Source: a bacterium
Lineage (GTDB): Bacteria; Planctomycetota; B15-G4; JADJEK01
Reading direction: 5' to 3'
DNA length: 34,757 bases
Assembly: GCA_030428825.1 (NCBI GenBank)
Contig: JAUIEL010000001.1
Span: forward strand, 1-34,757
Shown here: positions 7,504-16,280 of the stretch, piece by piece
Layout: each line of letters starts with the position of its first letter
Numbering within the stretch: the first letter of the stretch is position 1
Notes under the pieces: model-generated
Database searches by the model: none
What the model was told of the DNA's origin: nothing
Seen by the model: the letters and a program-made list of their open reading frames with translations, nothing else
Position numbers and translations under genes: made by a program

Positions 7504-10500
7504 TCAAGGGCCGACGACCACCTCCAGGCCGGGCGAGCCGACCAGGATCCCGCCGCCGACGGTCGAGAGGGCCTGGACGACGGCCCGCGTCCCGACGAGG
7601 CCGGCCGGGACGGGGGACGAGAAGGTCAGCTGGCCCGTCGCGTCGCTCGTCCCCGGCAGGCCGACGAACGGTCCCGCCACGTGGAGCCGCTCGCCGCCGG
7701 GGAGGAGGAGGTCCGTCGGCGCGGCGCCGACCAGGAGGAGGACCGGGCTCGAGGGCGGGAGGTCGGTCACGCCGAGCGCGAGGGTCTGCCCCGCCACCGG
7801 CGGCTGGACGGCCGCGAGGGTCGGCGCGGTCTCGCCGGCCGGCGCGAAGCCGGCCCCGAACGGCTCCGCCGCGTGGTCGCCGAACGCGGCGAGCGGCAGC
7901 GCGTGCAGCTCGTCGCCGTGGTCGGCGTCGTCGGCGACGAAGAAGACGGTCCCGCCGACCCGCACGAGGTCGTGCGGCGAGGCGTCGAGCGGTCCCGGAG
8001 CGATGTCGGCGACCAGCGTCGGGGCGGCCGCGGAGCCGTCGCTCACGAACAGCTCCCGCCCGAACTCCGCGTTCCACGCGCCGAACGCCATCTTCCCGCC
8101 CGACCCGGGCGCGGCGAAGACGGCGGGGTAGATCGGCTCGAGGTCGCCGTTCAGCCGCCACGTTCCGGCCGTCGTCCCGTCGGTCCGCCAGAAGTCCCAC
8201 TCGCCGCTCGTGTTCCCGGTGGCGAAGAAGGCGAGGTCGCCGGCCCGGTGCAGTCCGGAGATCGGGTCGTTCGGCCCGAGCGTCGCCAGCACCGTCACCC
8301 CCTCCGGCGAGGCGGCGTCGGTCACCAGGAGGCGGTGTCCGTTCGTGGAGTCGTGGACGTGGAGCAGGGCCTCGTCGTCCCCGAACGGCTCGACGTCGTA
8401 GAGCGTCGTCGTGACGCCGCCCTTCGTCAGGTCGGCGACGACCCGCGTCCCCGCCGCCGTCCCGTCCGTCGTGAAGAGCTCGAAGCCGAGCACGGGGTCG
8501 GTCGCCTGGAACCAGGCTCGCGTGTCGGTCGCGGCCCGGAACGCGTTGAAGATGCCGCTCTGGACTCCCGGCAGGATCTCCGTCAGGAGCGTCGGCGGGA
8601 CGGTCGGGTCGTCGGTGACGAACAGCTCGATCCCGGTGGCGGGGCTGCCGGCGATCAGGAGGAGGCGCCCGCCGACGACCTTCATGTCGACCGGCGAGAG
8701 CGGCGCGACCGTGTGGGTCCCCTCCGGAGTCCCGTCGGTCACGAACAGGCTGCCGAAGAACGTCGGGTCGAGGGCTCCGAACAGGAGACGGCCGCCGAAG
8801 ACGGCGCGCGGGGTCTCGCCCCAGACCGAGTCGCCGGGGCCGGTGAAGACGTCCAGGAGGAGGGCCGTCCCCTCGGGCGTCCCGTCGGTGACGTGCGGCT
8901 CGAACCCGAACGGGCCGGACGCGAAGAAGAAGAGGCGCTCTCCGAACGGCTCGAACGACCCGAAGGTGGTCGACTCCGGTCCCGGGCGGAACGAGATCAC
9001 GCGCTCCGTGCCGGCGGCCGTGCCGTCGGAGATCCAGAGCTCGCGTCCCTCGACCTCGTCGGCGGCGGTGAAGAAGAGGCGGTCGCCGACCCGCGTCAGC
9101 TGCTCCGGGTCGGAGGACGCGGTCAGGGCCCCGACGGCGAGGTCGGCCAGCAGGGTCGTCCCCGCCGTGGTGCCGTCGCTGATCCACGGTTCGGCGCCGT
9201 GGACCTCGTCCTCGCCGGAGAAGAGGAGGCGGTCCCCGAAGGCGGCGAGCGGACCGACCGCCGTGATCGTCGCTCCCGGGGAGACGTCCTTCACCAACGT
9301 CGTCCCCGCCGCGGTGCCGTCGGTCACCCAGACCGCGACCCCGTGCGCGCCGTCGTTCGCGAGGAAGTAGAGCTTCCCGCCCAGCGTGATCCCGCGGCTC
9401 GGGTTCGACGAGCCGGAGGACGGCGAGATGTTCGCCACGAGCTTCGTCCCGGCGGTCGTGCCGTCCGTCGACCAGAGCTCGCGCCCCTCGTTCCAGGTCA
9501 GCGCGCTGAAGAGGTAGCGGGTGCCGAGCGCGCCGACCGGCAGCGGCTCCGATCCGAAGACCGCGCCCGGGAAGACGTCGGCGACCGGGAACGTGCCGCT
9601 CGCGTTTCCGTCGGTCACCCAGAGCTCGCGGCCGATCGCGGGGTTCACGGCGGAGAAGTAGACGACGTCCCCGACCCGGAACAGGCCGGTCGGCGCCGAC
9701 CCGGCCCCGCCCGGCGCGATGTCCTTCAGGACGCTCGTCCCCGCCGCGGTCCCGTCGCTCCGCCAGAGCTCGGAGCCGAGGGCGGGATCGACGGCCCGGA
9801 ACAGCAGGACCCCGCCGGCGTCGGTCAGCTCCTCGAGCGGCTGGAACGCGCCGTGCGTGATCAGCTTCACGGCGGCGGTCCCGCCCCCGGTCCCGTCGCT
9901 CCGGACGAGCACGTGCCCCGACGACGGGATCGGCGCGCCGAAGTAGAGGAACCCGCCGGAGGCGCAGAGCTCGCCGCCGGCCACGCCGGCCGCGCCGGGG
10001 AGGAGGTCGATCACGAGCTGGGTGCCGGCGACCGTCCCGTCGGTCCTCCAGAGCTCGACGCCGTGCGTGCCGTCGTTCGCGAAGAAGTAGACCGCGCCGC
10101 CGAACGCGGTGAACTCGCTCGGGTTCGAGGTCGCCGGTCCCGGTCGGAGGTCGCCGAGGGAGAACGTCCCGGCCGCGGTCCCGTCGCTCCGCCACGGCTC
10201 ACCGCCGGCCTCGAAGACGACCACGCCGCTCGGCAGCGCCGTGAACCCGTTCGGCGACGACGACGTCGGGCCGGGGGAGATGTCCTTCACCAAGACGGTC
10301 CCGGCCTCCGATCCGTCGGTCGCCCAGAGTTCGGACCCGAAGACGTCGGTCGCCGCGAAGTAGGCGCGGCCGCCGGCCTCGGCGAAGCCGCTCGGGCTCG
10401 ACGAGGCGGTCTCCGCCGGGGGCGCGGTGTTGATGTCCTCGACGAGCGTCTGGCCGACGAGCGGCGCGGTGGCCGCCAGTCCGAGGGCGAGGGGGAGGGC

Positions 10501-10524
10501 GGAACGGAGCACGGTGGGTCGCAT
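7504..10524 (-). CDS. Secreted ELWxTDGTxAGT-repeat protein with shared C-terminal domain
   Basis: 1006 residues with a signal peptide (PLALGLAATAPLVGQ). The body is built of about 17 repeats of roughly 50 residues, each ending in a version of (E/V)LWxTDGTxAGTxxVxDI and starting with a strand like vYFxAxdxxhG. Clear copies include ELWATDGSEAGT, ELWRTDGTVAGT, ELWSTDGTTAGT and FWRTDGTTAGT; copies 13 and 15 are worn (LFVTDDPTVPPT, LLVTDAASPEG). This repeat is known from planctomycete, myxobacterial and cyanobacterial surface proteins and probably folds as beta-propeller blades. The final 120 residues match the shared C-terminal domain (VLLLVGAAPTDLLLPGG... GSPGLEVVVGP). Function unknown; probably extracellular. 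Its neighbours on the same strand are also exported. Confidence 0.88.
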   Translation of the reverse strand: MRPTVLRSALPLALGLAATAPLVGQTLVEDINTAPPAETASSSPSGFAEAGGRAYFAATDVFGSELWATDGSEAGTVLVKDISPGPTSSSPNGFTALPSGVVVFEAGGEPWRSDGTAAGTFSLGDLRPGPATSNPSEFTAFGGAVYFFANDGTHGVELWRTDGTVAGTQLVIDLLPGAAGVAGGELCASGGFLYFGAPIPSSGHVLVRSDGTGGGTAAVKLITHGAFQPLEELTDAGGVLLFRAVDPALGSELWRSDGTAAGTSVLKDIAPGGAGSAPTGLFRVGDVVYFSAVNPAIGRELWVTDGNASGTFPVADVFPGAVFGSEPLPVGALGTRYLFSALTWNEGRELWSTDGTTAGTKLVANISPSSGSSNPSRGITLGGKLYFLANDGAHGVAVWVTDGTAAGTTLVKDVSPGATITAVGPLAAFGDRLLFSGEDEVHGAEPWISDGTTAGTTLLADLAVGALTASSDPEQLTRVGDRLFFTAADEVEGRELWISDGTAAGTERVISFRPGPESTTFGSFEPFGERLFFFASGPFGFEPHVTDGTPEGTALLLDVFTGPGDSVWGETPRAVFGGRLLFGALDPTFFGSLFVTDGTPEGTHTVAPLSPVDMKVVGGRLLLIAGSPATGIELFVTDDPTVPPTLLTEILPGVQSGIFNAFRAATDTRAWFQATDPVLGFELFTTDGTAAGTRVVADLTKGGVTTTLYDVEPFGDDEALLHVHDSTNGHRLLVTDAASPEGVTVLATLGPNDPISGLHRAGDLAFFATGNTSGEWDFWRTDGTTAGTWRLNGDLEPIYPAVFAAPGSGGKMAFGAWNAEFGRELFVSDGSAAAPTLVADIAPGPLDASPHDLVRVGGTVFFVADDADHGDELHALPLAAFGDHAAEPFGAGFAPAGETAPTLAAVQPPVAGQTLALGVTDLPPSSPVLLLVGAAPTDLLLPGGERLHVAGPFVGLPGTSDATGQLTFSSPVPAGLVGTRAVVQALSTVGGGILVGSPGLEVVVGP

Positions 10525-10651
10525 CGAAGGGGTCCTTTCGGCGGGACGCGGAGTCGCGCGGGCGGTGCGGTCTTCGGGCGGCGACAGCGGTGCGCGCGCC
10601 CCTCCGGAGAGACCCTCGGCGACGCGGCGCTTGCACCCCGTCCCCCGGGTC

Positions 10652-11713
10652 TCAGCCGCCGGCCCCCTTCGCGTCGTCCCGGAACGAGTCGACGTGGGCG
10701 GACCACGCCTTCTCCAGCGCCCGCGCGAGGCCGTCCTGGAGGATCAGGATCCCCGTCCCCGAGAGCCCCTCCTTGGTCAGTTCGTCGAGGAGCTCGTCGC
10801 GGAGCCGCTTCGCGCGCCGGTCGGTCAGCAGGACGTCGATCACGGCCTCGGCCCAGGCGTCGTTCGACACGGTCGACGAGAGCGGCTGCCCCTCCCACGA
10901 GTTCTCGTTCAGGCGGAGGAGCCGATCGAGCGGCGGGGTCCAGTCCGAACGCGCCGACCCGAGGTGCGCCACGATCGCGGCCCGGCCCGGCGAGGCCGCG
11001 CTCCGCCGCGCGAACGCCTCCTTCCCCGGCGCGTGGACGTCCCACGACCGGAACCACTCCGCGGTCCCCTGCTCGAACCAGGCGGCGACGTGCGGTCTCC
11101 CGACCATCCCGATCACCACGGCCTTCGCCGCCTCCGCGCGGATCGCCGGGAGGTTCAGGTCGGTGAACGCCGGGTCGTCGTTCTCCTCGACGTAGGTGTA
11201 GAGGTGATTGTCGAGGATCTTGATGCGGTGCCGGCTCCGCCCCTTCGGCTCGGGGATCGCCTCGTAGCTGAGGCTCGCCCCGGACCGCATCGGCGCCGCC
11301 TCCTGGAACGCGGCGCGCGACGCGAAGACCTTCAGCGTCGGGCACTCCGCGAACTGGCGCTTGGCGTCGAACCGCTCCAGCACCGACTCCTCGAACGCCT
11401 CGAGGTAGACCCCGAGCTCGGCCGCCAGGCGCGCGGATCCGTACGTGTCGACCTTCCAGTTCGTCTCGGAGAGGCGGAACCGGCCGTCCGCGCCCTCGAC
11501 GACCTCCCGCTCGAGCTTCCGGATCCGCCGCTCCTCCTTCTTGTCGAACGCCCACTCCCGGTCGAACGCGAACGGGGATCGCTCGAACGACGTCGCGTCG
11601 TCGGGGTCGGGCGCCTCCTCGTCCGCCGCGGCCGGCGGGGCGTCCGCCGGCGGGGGAGGGTCCTGGGCGGCGACGAGGGCGAGGAGGAGCGGCAGCGGGG
11701 AGGGGGACGACAT
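10652..11713 (-). CDS. Exported DUF1570-like protein lacking the HExxH metal site
   Basis: 353 residues from the ATG at 11713; the frame stays open upstream to 11992, but that stretch lies antisense to the RidA-like gene and is arginine-rich. A short signal peptide (PLPLLLALVAAQ) precedes a Pro/Ala/Asp-rich linker. The folded part resembles DUF1570-type putative metallopeptidases: a segment ending AAWFEQGTAEWF corresponds to the usual 'P.W..EG.AEYF' motif that follows the zinc site. Where that family normally has HExxH, this protein reads EAAKAVVIGM, so the zinc ligands are missing and a peptidase role is unlikely. It could be a binding protein. The family link is by motif recall only. It is divergent from the RidA-like lipoprotein, 109 bases away. 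Confidence 0.65.
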   Translation of the reverse strand: MSSPSPLPLLLALVAAQDPPPPADAPPAAADEEAPDPDDATSFERSPFAFDREWAFDKKEERRIRKLEREVVEGADGRFRLSETNWKVDTYGSARLAAELGVYLEAFEESVLERFDAKRQFAECPTLKVFASRAAFQEAAPMRSGASLSYEAIPEPKGRSRHRIKILDNHLYTYVEENDDPAFTDLNLPAIRAEAAKAVVIGMVGRPHVAAWFEQGTAEWFRSWDVHAPGKEAFARRSAASPGRAAIVAHLGSARSDWTPPLDRLLRLNENSWEGQPLSSTVSNDAWAEAVIDVLLTDRRAKRLRDELLDELTKEGLSGTGILILQDGLARALEKAWSAHVDSFRDDAKGAGG

Positions 11714-11790
11714 GGGGCGCCTCCGGGGGCGGCGGGAGGTCGATCGTACCGGTCGAACGTGCCCGGAGGCGATCGGCCGCCGCGCGGGCT

Positions 11791-11798
11791 GGTAGCCT
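11791..11798 (+). promoter_or_regulatory. Candidate -10 element (GGTAGCCT)
   Basis: One of five GGTA(T/G)CCT-like octamers found just upstream of genes here. TAGCCT fits the TAnnnT form of a -10 box and lies 24 bases before the ATG of the RidA-like lipoprotein. No clear -35 was seen. Confidence 0.3.
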
Positions 11799-11822
11799 TC
11801 CGGGACCTCCCGGAGAGACAAG

Positions 11823-12233
11823 ATGCCTCGACCGAACCGTCTCGCGCTCGCCGTCCCGCTCCTCCTCGCCGCCTGCGCCGCCCCGGCCCCGGAGTTCCTC
11901 GTCGACGAGGCGGCGCTCGGGCCGTACTCGAGCGGCGTGGTGGTCGGCGACCTCGTCCTCCTCTCGGGGAAGATCGGCGAGCGCGGCGGCACGTTCGAGC
12001 ACGAGGTCGAGACCTGCCTCGACGCCGTCGAGCGCGACCTCTCCCGCGCCGGCCTGTCGCTCGCCGAGGTGGTGGAGGCGCGCGTCTACCTCACCGACAT
12101 GGCGCGCTACGGCGACTTCAACGCGATCTACGGGCGCCGGTTCCGGAGCCCGTACCCGGCCCGGACGTGCGTCGCCGTCCTCGCCCTCCCCGGCGAGGCG
12201 CGCGTCGAGGTTCAGGTCGCGGCGCGCCGCTGA
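11823..12233 (+). CDS. RidA (YjgF/UK114)-family protein with lipoprotein signal
   Basis: 136 residues. The first 18 form a lipoprotein signal with a lipobox (LLLAAC, Cys18), so the protein should be lipid-anchored outside the cytoplasm. The rest is a full RidA domain: LLSGKIG, ETCLDAVERDLSRAGLSLAEVVEARVYLTD (read in two parts: helix and strand), the conserved Arg114 in YPARTCVAV that in RidA holds the substrate carboxylate, and Glu129 in RVEVQV. Classical RidA hydrolyses reactive 2-aminoacrylate-type enamines/imines in the cytoplasm. An anchored periplasmic version would have to act on another imine or serve a different purpose (inference). It starts from the intergenic region shared with the DUF1570-like gene and is followed 57 bases later by the propeller-like protein. 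Confidence 0.87.
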   Translation: MPRPNRLALAVPLLLAACAAPAPEFLVDEAALGPYSSGVVVGDLVLLSGKIGERGGTFEHEVETCLDAVERDLSRAGLSLAEVVEARVYLTDMARYGDFNAIYGRRFRSPYPARTCVAVLALPGEARVEVQVAARR

Positions 12234-12253
12234 CGCTCGCTCCCCGACGTTCG

Positions 12254-12261
12254 GGTATCCT
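12254..12261 (+). promoter_or_regulatory. Candidate -10 element (GGTATCCT)
   Basis: An octamer with TATCCT as the -10-like core, 29 bases before the ATG at 12291. The same octamer occurs on the minus strand before the ECF sigma gene, and close variants occur before three other genes. No convincing -35 box. Confidence 0.35.
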
Positions 12262-12290
12262 CACGGCCGTTCGCCGTGTCGGAGGCCCCG

Positions 12291-13391
12291 ATGAGACCCT
12301 CGCGCGCTCCTCTCGCCCTCCTCGCGTCCCTCGCGCTGCTCCCCGCGGCGTCGGCCGGCGACATGATCGGGGTGACGTGGGGCGGCACGGTCGTCGACGT
12401 CGACTCGACGACCGGGGCGGGGACGGTCGTCGGGGCGGCGGGTGTCGGTTCCCTGAACGCGATGGCCGTCACCTCGGCCGGCGTGATCTACGCGTCGACC
12501 GGCAACTTCTCCTGGAGTCTCGTCACGATCGACGGGACGAGCGGACTGGCGCAGCCGACGGGGATCACGGCGCCGGGGGACGTCCGCGGGATGGCGTTCG
12601 ACGTGAGCGACGCGCTGTACGTGGTCGTCGACGCCTCGCCGTCCGACGTGCTGCACCGGATCGACGTCCCGACCGGTATCTCGACGCCGGTCGGGAAGAC
12701 CGGCGTGACCGGCGTCCACTCGCTCGCCTTCGCGGGGGGCGTCCTCTACGCGTGGGACGGCGGCAGTCCGTCGTTCCCGGGGAAGGGGCTCGTTCGGCTC
12801 GACACGTCGAGCGGCGCCCACACCGACGTCGGTCCGGCCGGCGGGTCGCTGCTCGACATGCAGTTCCTGACCGCGGACGGAGCCGGGACGCTCTACGGCG
12901 GCCGGCACGACCTCCACACGATCGACGTCGGGACGGGGCTCGCGACCCCGATCGGTCCGATCGGCGTCCCCGACCTGCGCGGCTGCGACTTCCGGACCCC
13001 GTCGGCCTGCCCCGGCGGGTGGTCGCACTACGGGAGCGGCGTGGCGGGCGAGACCGGACTCCCGGAGCTGCGCCTCGTCGGTCCCCCGATCGCCGGCACC
13101 GCCCCCGCGCTCGACGTCGACAGCTCGTCGTCGGCCCCGCAGACCGCGATCCTGTTCGTCGGCGCGGCGCCGGCGCAGATCCCCGGCTTCTGGGGCGGTG
13201 ACCTCCTGGTGCAGCCGCTCGCGAGCCCGACCCTCCCGCTCTCGTCGGCCGGGTTCCTCCTCCCCCTGCCGATCCCGAACGACGCGAACCTCTGCCAGCT
13301 GAAGGTCGTGCTCCAACTCCTGCAGTCCGACCCGATCGCGCCGCTCGGCGTCGCGTCGTCGCGCGGGCTGGAGATCGTGATCGGACTCTGA
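12291..13391 (+). CDS. Secreted beta-propeller-like protein with shared C-terminal domain
   Basis: 366 residues from the ATG at 12291, chosen because GGAGG lies at 12281-12285 with 5 bases of spacing; a GTG at 12276 is possible but less good. Signal peptide residues 1-20 (LLASLALLPAASAG). The body (residues 22-245) consists of repeated short strands with Asp/Gly turns (VVDVDSTTGAG, LVTIDGTSG, LHRIDVPTG, LVRLDTSSG, LHTIDVGTG), spaced as in a six- or seven-bladed propeller of the DUF4394/NHL kind. After CPGGWSHYGSG comes the shared C-terminal domain, ending SSRGLEIVIGL. No enzyme motif is seen; a surface or matrix role is likely. The stop faces the kinase stop 12 bases away. Confidence 0.8.
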   Translation: MRPSRAPLALLASLALLPAASAGDMIGVTWGGTVVDVDSTTGAGTVVGAAGVGSLNAMAVTSAGVIYASTGNFSWSLVTIDGTSGLAQPTGITAPGDVRGMAFDVSDALYVVVDASPSDVLHRIDVPTGISTPVGKTGVTGVHSLAFAGGVLYAWDGGSPSFPGKGLVRLDTSSGAHTDVGPAGGSLLDMQFLTADGAGTLYGGRHDLHTIDVGTGLATPIGPIGVPDLRGCDFRTPSACPGGWSHYGSGVAGETGLPELRLVGPPIAGTAPALDVDSSSSAPQTAILFVGAAPAQIPGFWGGDLLVQPLASPTLPLSSAGFLLPLPIPNDANLCQLKVVLQLLQSDPIAPLGVASSRGLEIVIGL

Positions 13392-13403
13392 CCCGGCGCC
13401 CGG

Positions 13404-16280
13404 TCAACCGCCGGTCCGCTCCGCCTCCTCGGCGAGGATCTTCTCCAACTGCTCGAGGTCGGCGCGCGCGTGGCGGGTGTGCGCGCTCTCGGTCCCGAGC
13501 GTTCGCTCGAGCCCCCGCGCCGCGCGCCGCAGGTGCGGGAGACCGTCCGAGAACCGGCCGACGCTCGCCAGCGCCGAGCCGAACGTCTGCTCCAGCCGGA
13601 GGGTCGTCGGGTGCTCGGCGCCGTGGCGCGCCAGCGATTGCTCGACCGCGCGCTCCATGAGGCGGACCCCCTCGTCGATCTCTCCCGTCTGGAACCGCGT
13701 GAGCGCCAGGCTCTGCCGCAGGCCGATCAGCGCGTGGTCGTCCGGGCCGTCCTCGCGTTCGATCCGCGCGATCTCCTCCTCGTAGACGCGCGCCGCCTCC
13801 GCGTTCCTTCCCCGTCGCCGGAGCGCGCCGGCGAGCGTGGACCGGAGGTCGCGTGCGGCGAGGAGTTCGCGCCCCCGGCACCTCTCCAGCGCGTCGCGGC
13901 AGATCTCCTCCGCCTCGGCGGCGCCGTCGCGCGTCATCATCAGGAGCGTCGCGAGGAGGGAGCGGGCGGCGAGCGTCCCCGCGTCGTCCGGACCGCCGAT
14001 CCGTTCCCGACTGGCCGCCTCCTCCCGCGCGAACCGGAGGCCGTCCTCGATCCGACCGAGCGTCAGGTAGAGGACGGCGAGCCCGCGGCGCGAGTCGTTC
14101 GCGTCCGCGGAGTCCGCCCCGTACGCGGCCACGACGTGGTCGAGCGAGGCGAGGCGGAGCTCCTCCACCTTCGCCCAGTCGCGGCGGCGCGCGTGGGCGT
14201 CGAACAGGGCCTCGACCACCTGCCGCGTCCGCGGGTGGGCCGGGCCGTGCCGTTCGGTGACCAGGGCGCGCAGCCGCTCGAGCCGTTCGATCCCCTCGCC
14301 GATGCGGCCGGCCTCGACGAGTCGACCGGCGAACGACGCCTCGAGCCCGACGGTGATCGTGTGCGCCGGACCGTGCACCGCCGTCGCGATCCCGATCGCC
14401 TCCTCCAGATGCGCCCGCGCGGCCTCGGGGTTCCCGGCCCGGCGCTCGACGCCGCTCATCGCCCGATGGAGCGAGATCACGCCGGTCTCGTCGAGCGGGC
14501 TCGGGTCGGATCGTTCGTGGACGTCGAGGACGCGCCGGACCAGCCGGTCCCCCTCGCGCCGGTGCGTGCTCTCCGAGAGGACGAGGCCGTGCAGGAGCGC
14601 GAGCTCGAGGGTCGCCGGATGCTCGAAGCCGAGGTCGCGCTCGCTCTCCGCGAGGATCGCGCCGCAGACCTCCCGCGCCTCCTCCAGCCGTCCGCTGCCG
14701 ATCAGCGCCTTCACGTGGTCGCGGCCGAGCGACCGGACCTCGAGCGGATCGCGCTCCTCCCGATCGGCCCGCAGCGCCCACGCGCGCGCGAAGTGCGGCG
14801 CCGCCTCCTTCGGCCGCCCGAGCGCGAGGTACGCCGCGCCGAGCGTGTGCTGCAGGCGCCACTCGACCGTCGGGTGGCGGCCGACGTCCGCCTCGAGCCG
14901 CGAGGACGCCCGGCCGAGGACGTCGGTCACGAGCACCTCGCGCCCCAGGTCGTTCGCGTCGACGGCCGAGAAGAGTCCGGCCAGGAAGCGCGTGACGGCG
15001 TCCGACGCGTCGCGGGCGGCGACCGCGGCCCGGCGTTCGCCGTCGGCGACGTCGAGCGCCTCGAGGGCGCGGGCGCGTTCGGTGAGCGCCCAGACCAGGC
15101 CGACGGCGAGCGAGAGGAGCGCCGCGGCGGCGCCGGCGACGAGCGAGCGGTGTCGGCGGGCGAACGTCCGGAGGAGGTAGAGCGATCCGTCCCCGCGGGC
15201 GGCGATCGGCTCGTGGCGGAGGTGGCGGCGCACGTCGTCGGCGAACGCGGCGGCGGACGGGTAGCGGCGCTCCTTCTCCTTCGCGAGCGCCCGCTCGACG
15301 ATCACCTGGACGTCGCCGGAGAGCCCCTTCACCGCGCGCGTCAGCGGCGGGACCGGCTCCTCGAGGATCGCGCGCGCCGCCTCGGTGATCGGCTTCCCGA
15401 CGACGTCGTGGGGGAGCCGGCCGGCGAGGAGCTCGTAGGCGAGCACGCCGAGCGCGTAGACGTCGCAGCGGACGTCGATCGCGTCCGGGTCGCCGCGGAG
15501 CTGCTCGGGGCTCATGTACGGCAGCGTGCCGACGATCTGGCCGACCTGGGTCAGGAGCGTCGTCGAGCGGTCGTCGTCCTCGAGCCGCGCGACGCCGAAG
15601 TCGAGCACCTTCGGCCGACCCTCGGCGTCGACGAGGACGTTCGCCGGCTTCAGGTCGCGGTGGATCACGCCGCGCTGGTGCGCGTGGTGGACGGCGTCGG
15701 CGACCCGGGCGACCAGCGCCAGCGCCTCGCGCGGGCCGAGCGCGTGACGGCGGACGTGCTCGGTGATCGGCGGGCCCTCGATCCGTTCGAGCGCGAAGTA
15801 CGGCCGCGCCCCCCGCGCGGTCCGTTCGACGCCCGCCTCGTGGATCTGCGCGATGCCGGGGTGCCGGAGCCGCCCGAGCAGCCGCGCCTCCGCCTCGAAG
15901 CGACGGACGACCTGCCTCGAGGCGACGCCGGGGCGGAGGACCTTCAGCGCCACCTCGCGATCCGGGTTCTCCTGGCGCGCGAGGTAGACCCGGCCCATGC
16001 CCCCTTCGCCGAGGAGGCCGACGATCCGGTATCCCCCGATCGATTCCGGCCGCTCGTCGTCGACCGCCCCGGCCTCCTCGAGCAGCGCGCGGTCCCAGTC
16101 CGTGTCGACGACCGGGTCGTCGACGACCGCCGCGCCGGCGTCCCGGGCGAGCAGGTCGAGCACCTCTTCGCGCACCGCCGGGTCGTCGCCGCACTCCGCC
16201 TCGACCCACGCGCGACGCTCGTCCGCCGGGACGTCGAGCGCGCGGACGAACAGCTCGGAGACGCGGTCGTGCCGGCTCAC
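13404..16280 (-). CDS. Membrane Ser/Thr protein kinase with TPR-like C-terminal half
   Basis: 958 residues from the GTG at 16280, which overlaps the sigma factor stop as GTGA; the much longer open frame to 17474 is antisense noise. Residues 1-80 form a short helical segment typical of planctomycete kinases. The kinase domain spans about 84-355: glycine loop GEGGMG (91-96), catalytic Lys113 (ALKVL), HRDLKPANVL (207-216), DFG (227-229) and SPEQ in place of APE (257-260). All catalytic residues are present. One membrane helix (about 380-399) follows, then about 550 residues of helical repeats resembling TPRs (for example HTLGAAYLALGRPKEAAPHFARAW). This is the Pkn/STK partner of an ECF sigma factor. 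It probably senses a signal through the repeats and controls the sigma factor encoded just upstream. Confidence 0.92.
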   Translation of the reverse strand: MSRHDRVSELFVRALDVPADERRAWVEAECGDDPAVREEVLDLLARDAGAAVVDDPVVDTDWDRALLEEAGAVDDERPESIGGYRIVGLLGEGGMGRVYLARQENPDREVALKVLRPGVASRQVVRRFEAEARLLGRLRHPGIAQIHEAGVERTARGARPYFALERIEGPPITEHVRRHALGPREALALVARVADAVHHAHQRGVIHRDLKPANVLVDAEGRPKVLDFGVARLEDDDRSTTLLTQVGQIVGTLPYMSPEQLRGDPDAIDVRCDVYALGVLAYELLAGRLPHDVVGKPITEAARAILEEPVPPLTRAVKGLSGDVQVIVERALAKEKERRYPSAAAFADDVRRHLRHEPIAARGDGSLYLLRTFARRHRSLVAGAAAALLSLAVGLVWALTERARALEALDVADGERRAAVAARDASDAVTRFLAGLFSAVDANDLGREVLVTDVLGRASSRLEADVGRHPTVEWRLQHTLGAAYLALGRPKEAAPHFARAWALRADREERDPLEVRSLGRDHVKALIGSGRLEEAREVCGAILAESERDLGFEHPATLELALLHGLVLSESTHRREGDRLVRRVLDVHERSDPSPLDETGVISLHRAMSGVERRAGNPEAARAHLEEAIGIATAVHGPAHTITVGLEASFAGRLVEAGRIGEGIERLERLRALVTERHGPAHPRTRQVVEALFDAHARRRDWAKVEELRLASLDHVVAAYGADSADANDSRRGLAVLYLTLGRIEDGLRFAREEAASRERIGGPDDAGTLAARSLLATLLMMTRDGAAEAEEICRDALERCRGRELLAARDLRSTLAGALRRRGRNAEAARVYEEEIARIEREDGPDDHALIGLRQSLALTRFQTGEIDEGVRLMERAVEQSLARHGAEHPTTLRLEQTFGSALASVGRFSDGLPHLRRAARGLERTLGTESAHTRHARADLEQLEKILAEEAERTGG

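Noticed and set aside
5264..8131. 955-codon open frame on the plus strand across the VCBS and ELWxTDGT genes
   Set aside because: Made of Arg/Val/Asp/Glu-rich low-complexity sequence antisense to two clear secreted proteins; a by-product of high-GC codon use.
7681..11166. 1161-codon plus-strand open frame
   Set aside because: Antisense shadow of the repeat protein; it shows repeated 'RPRRGPV'-type sequence mirroring the minus-strand repeats.
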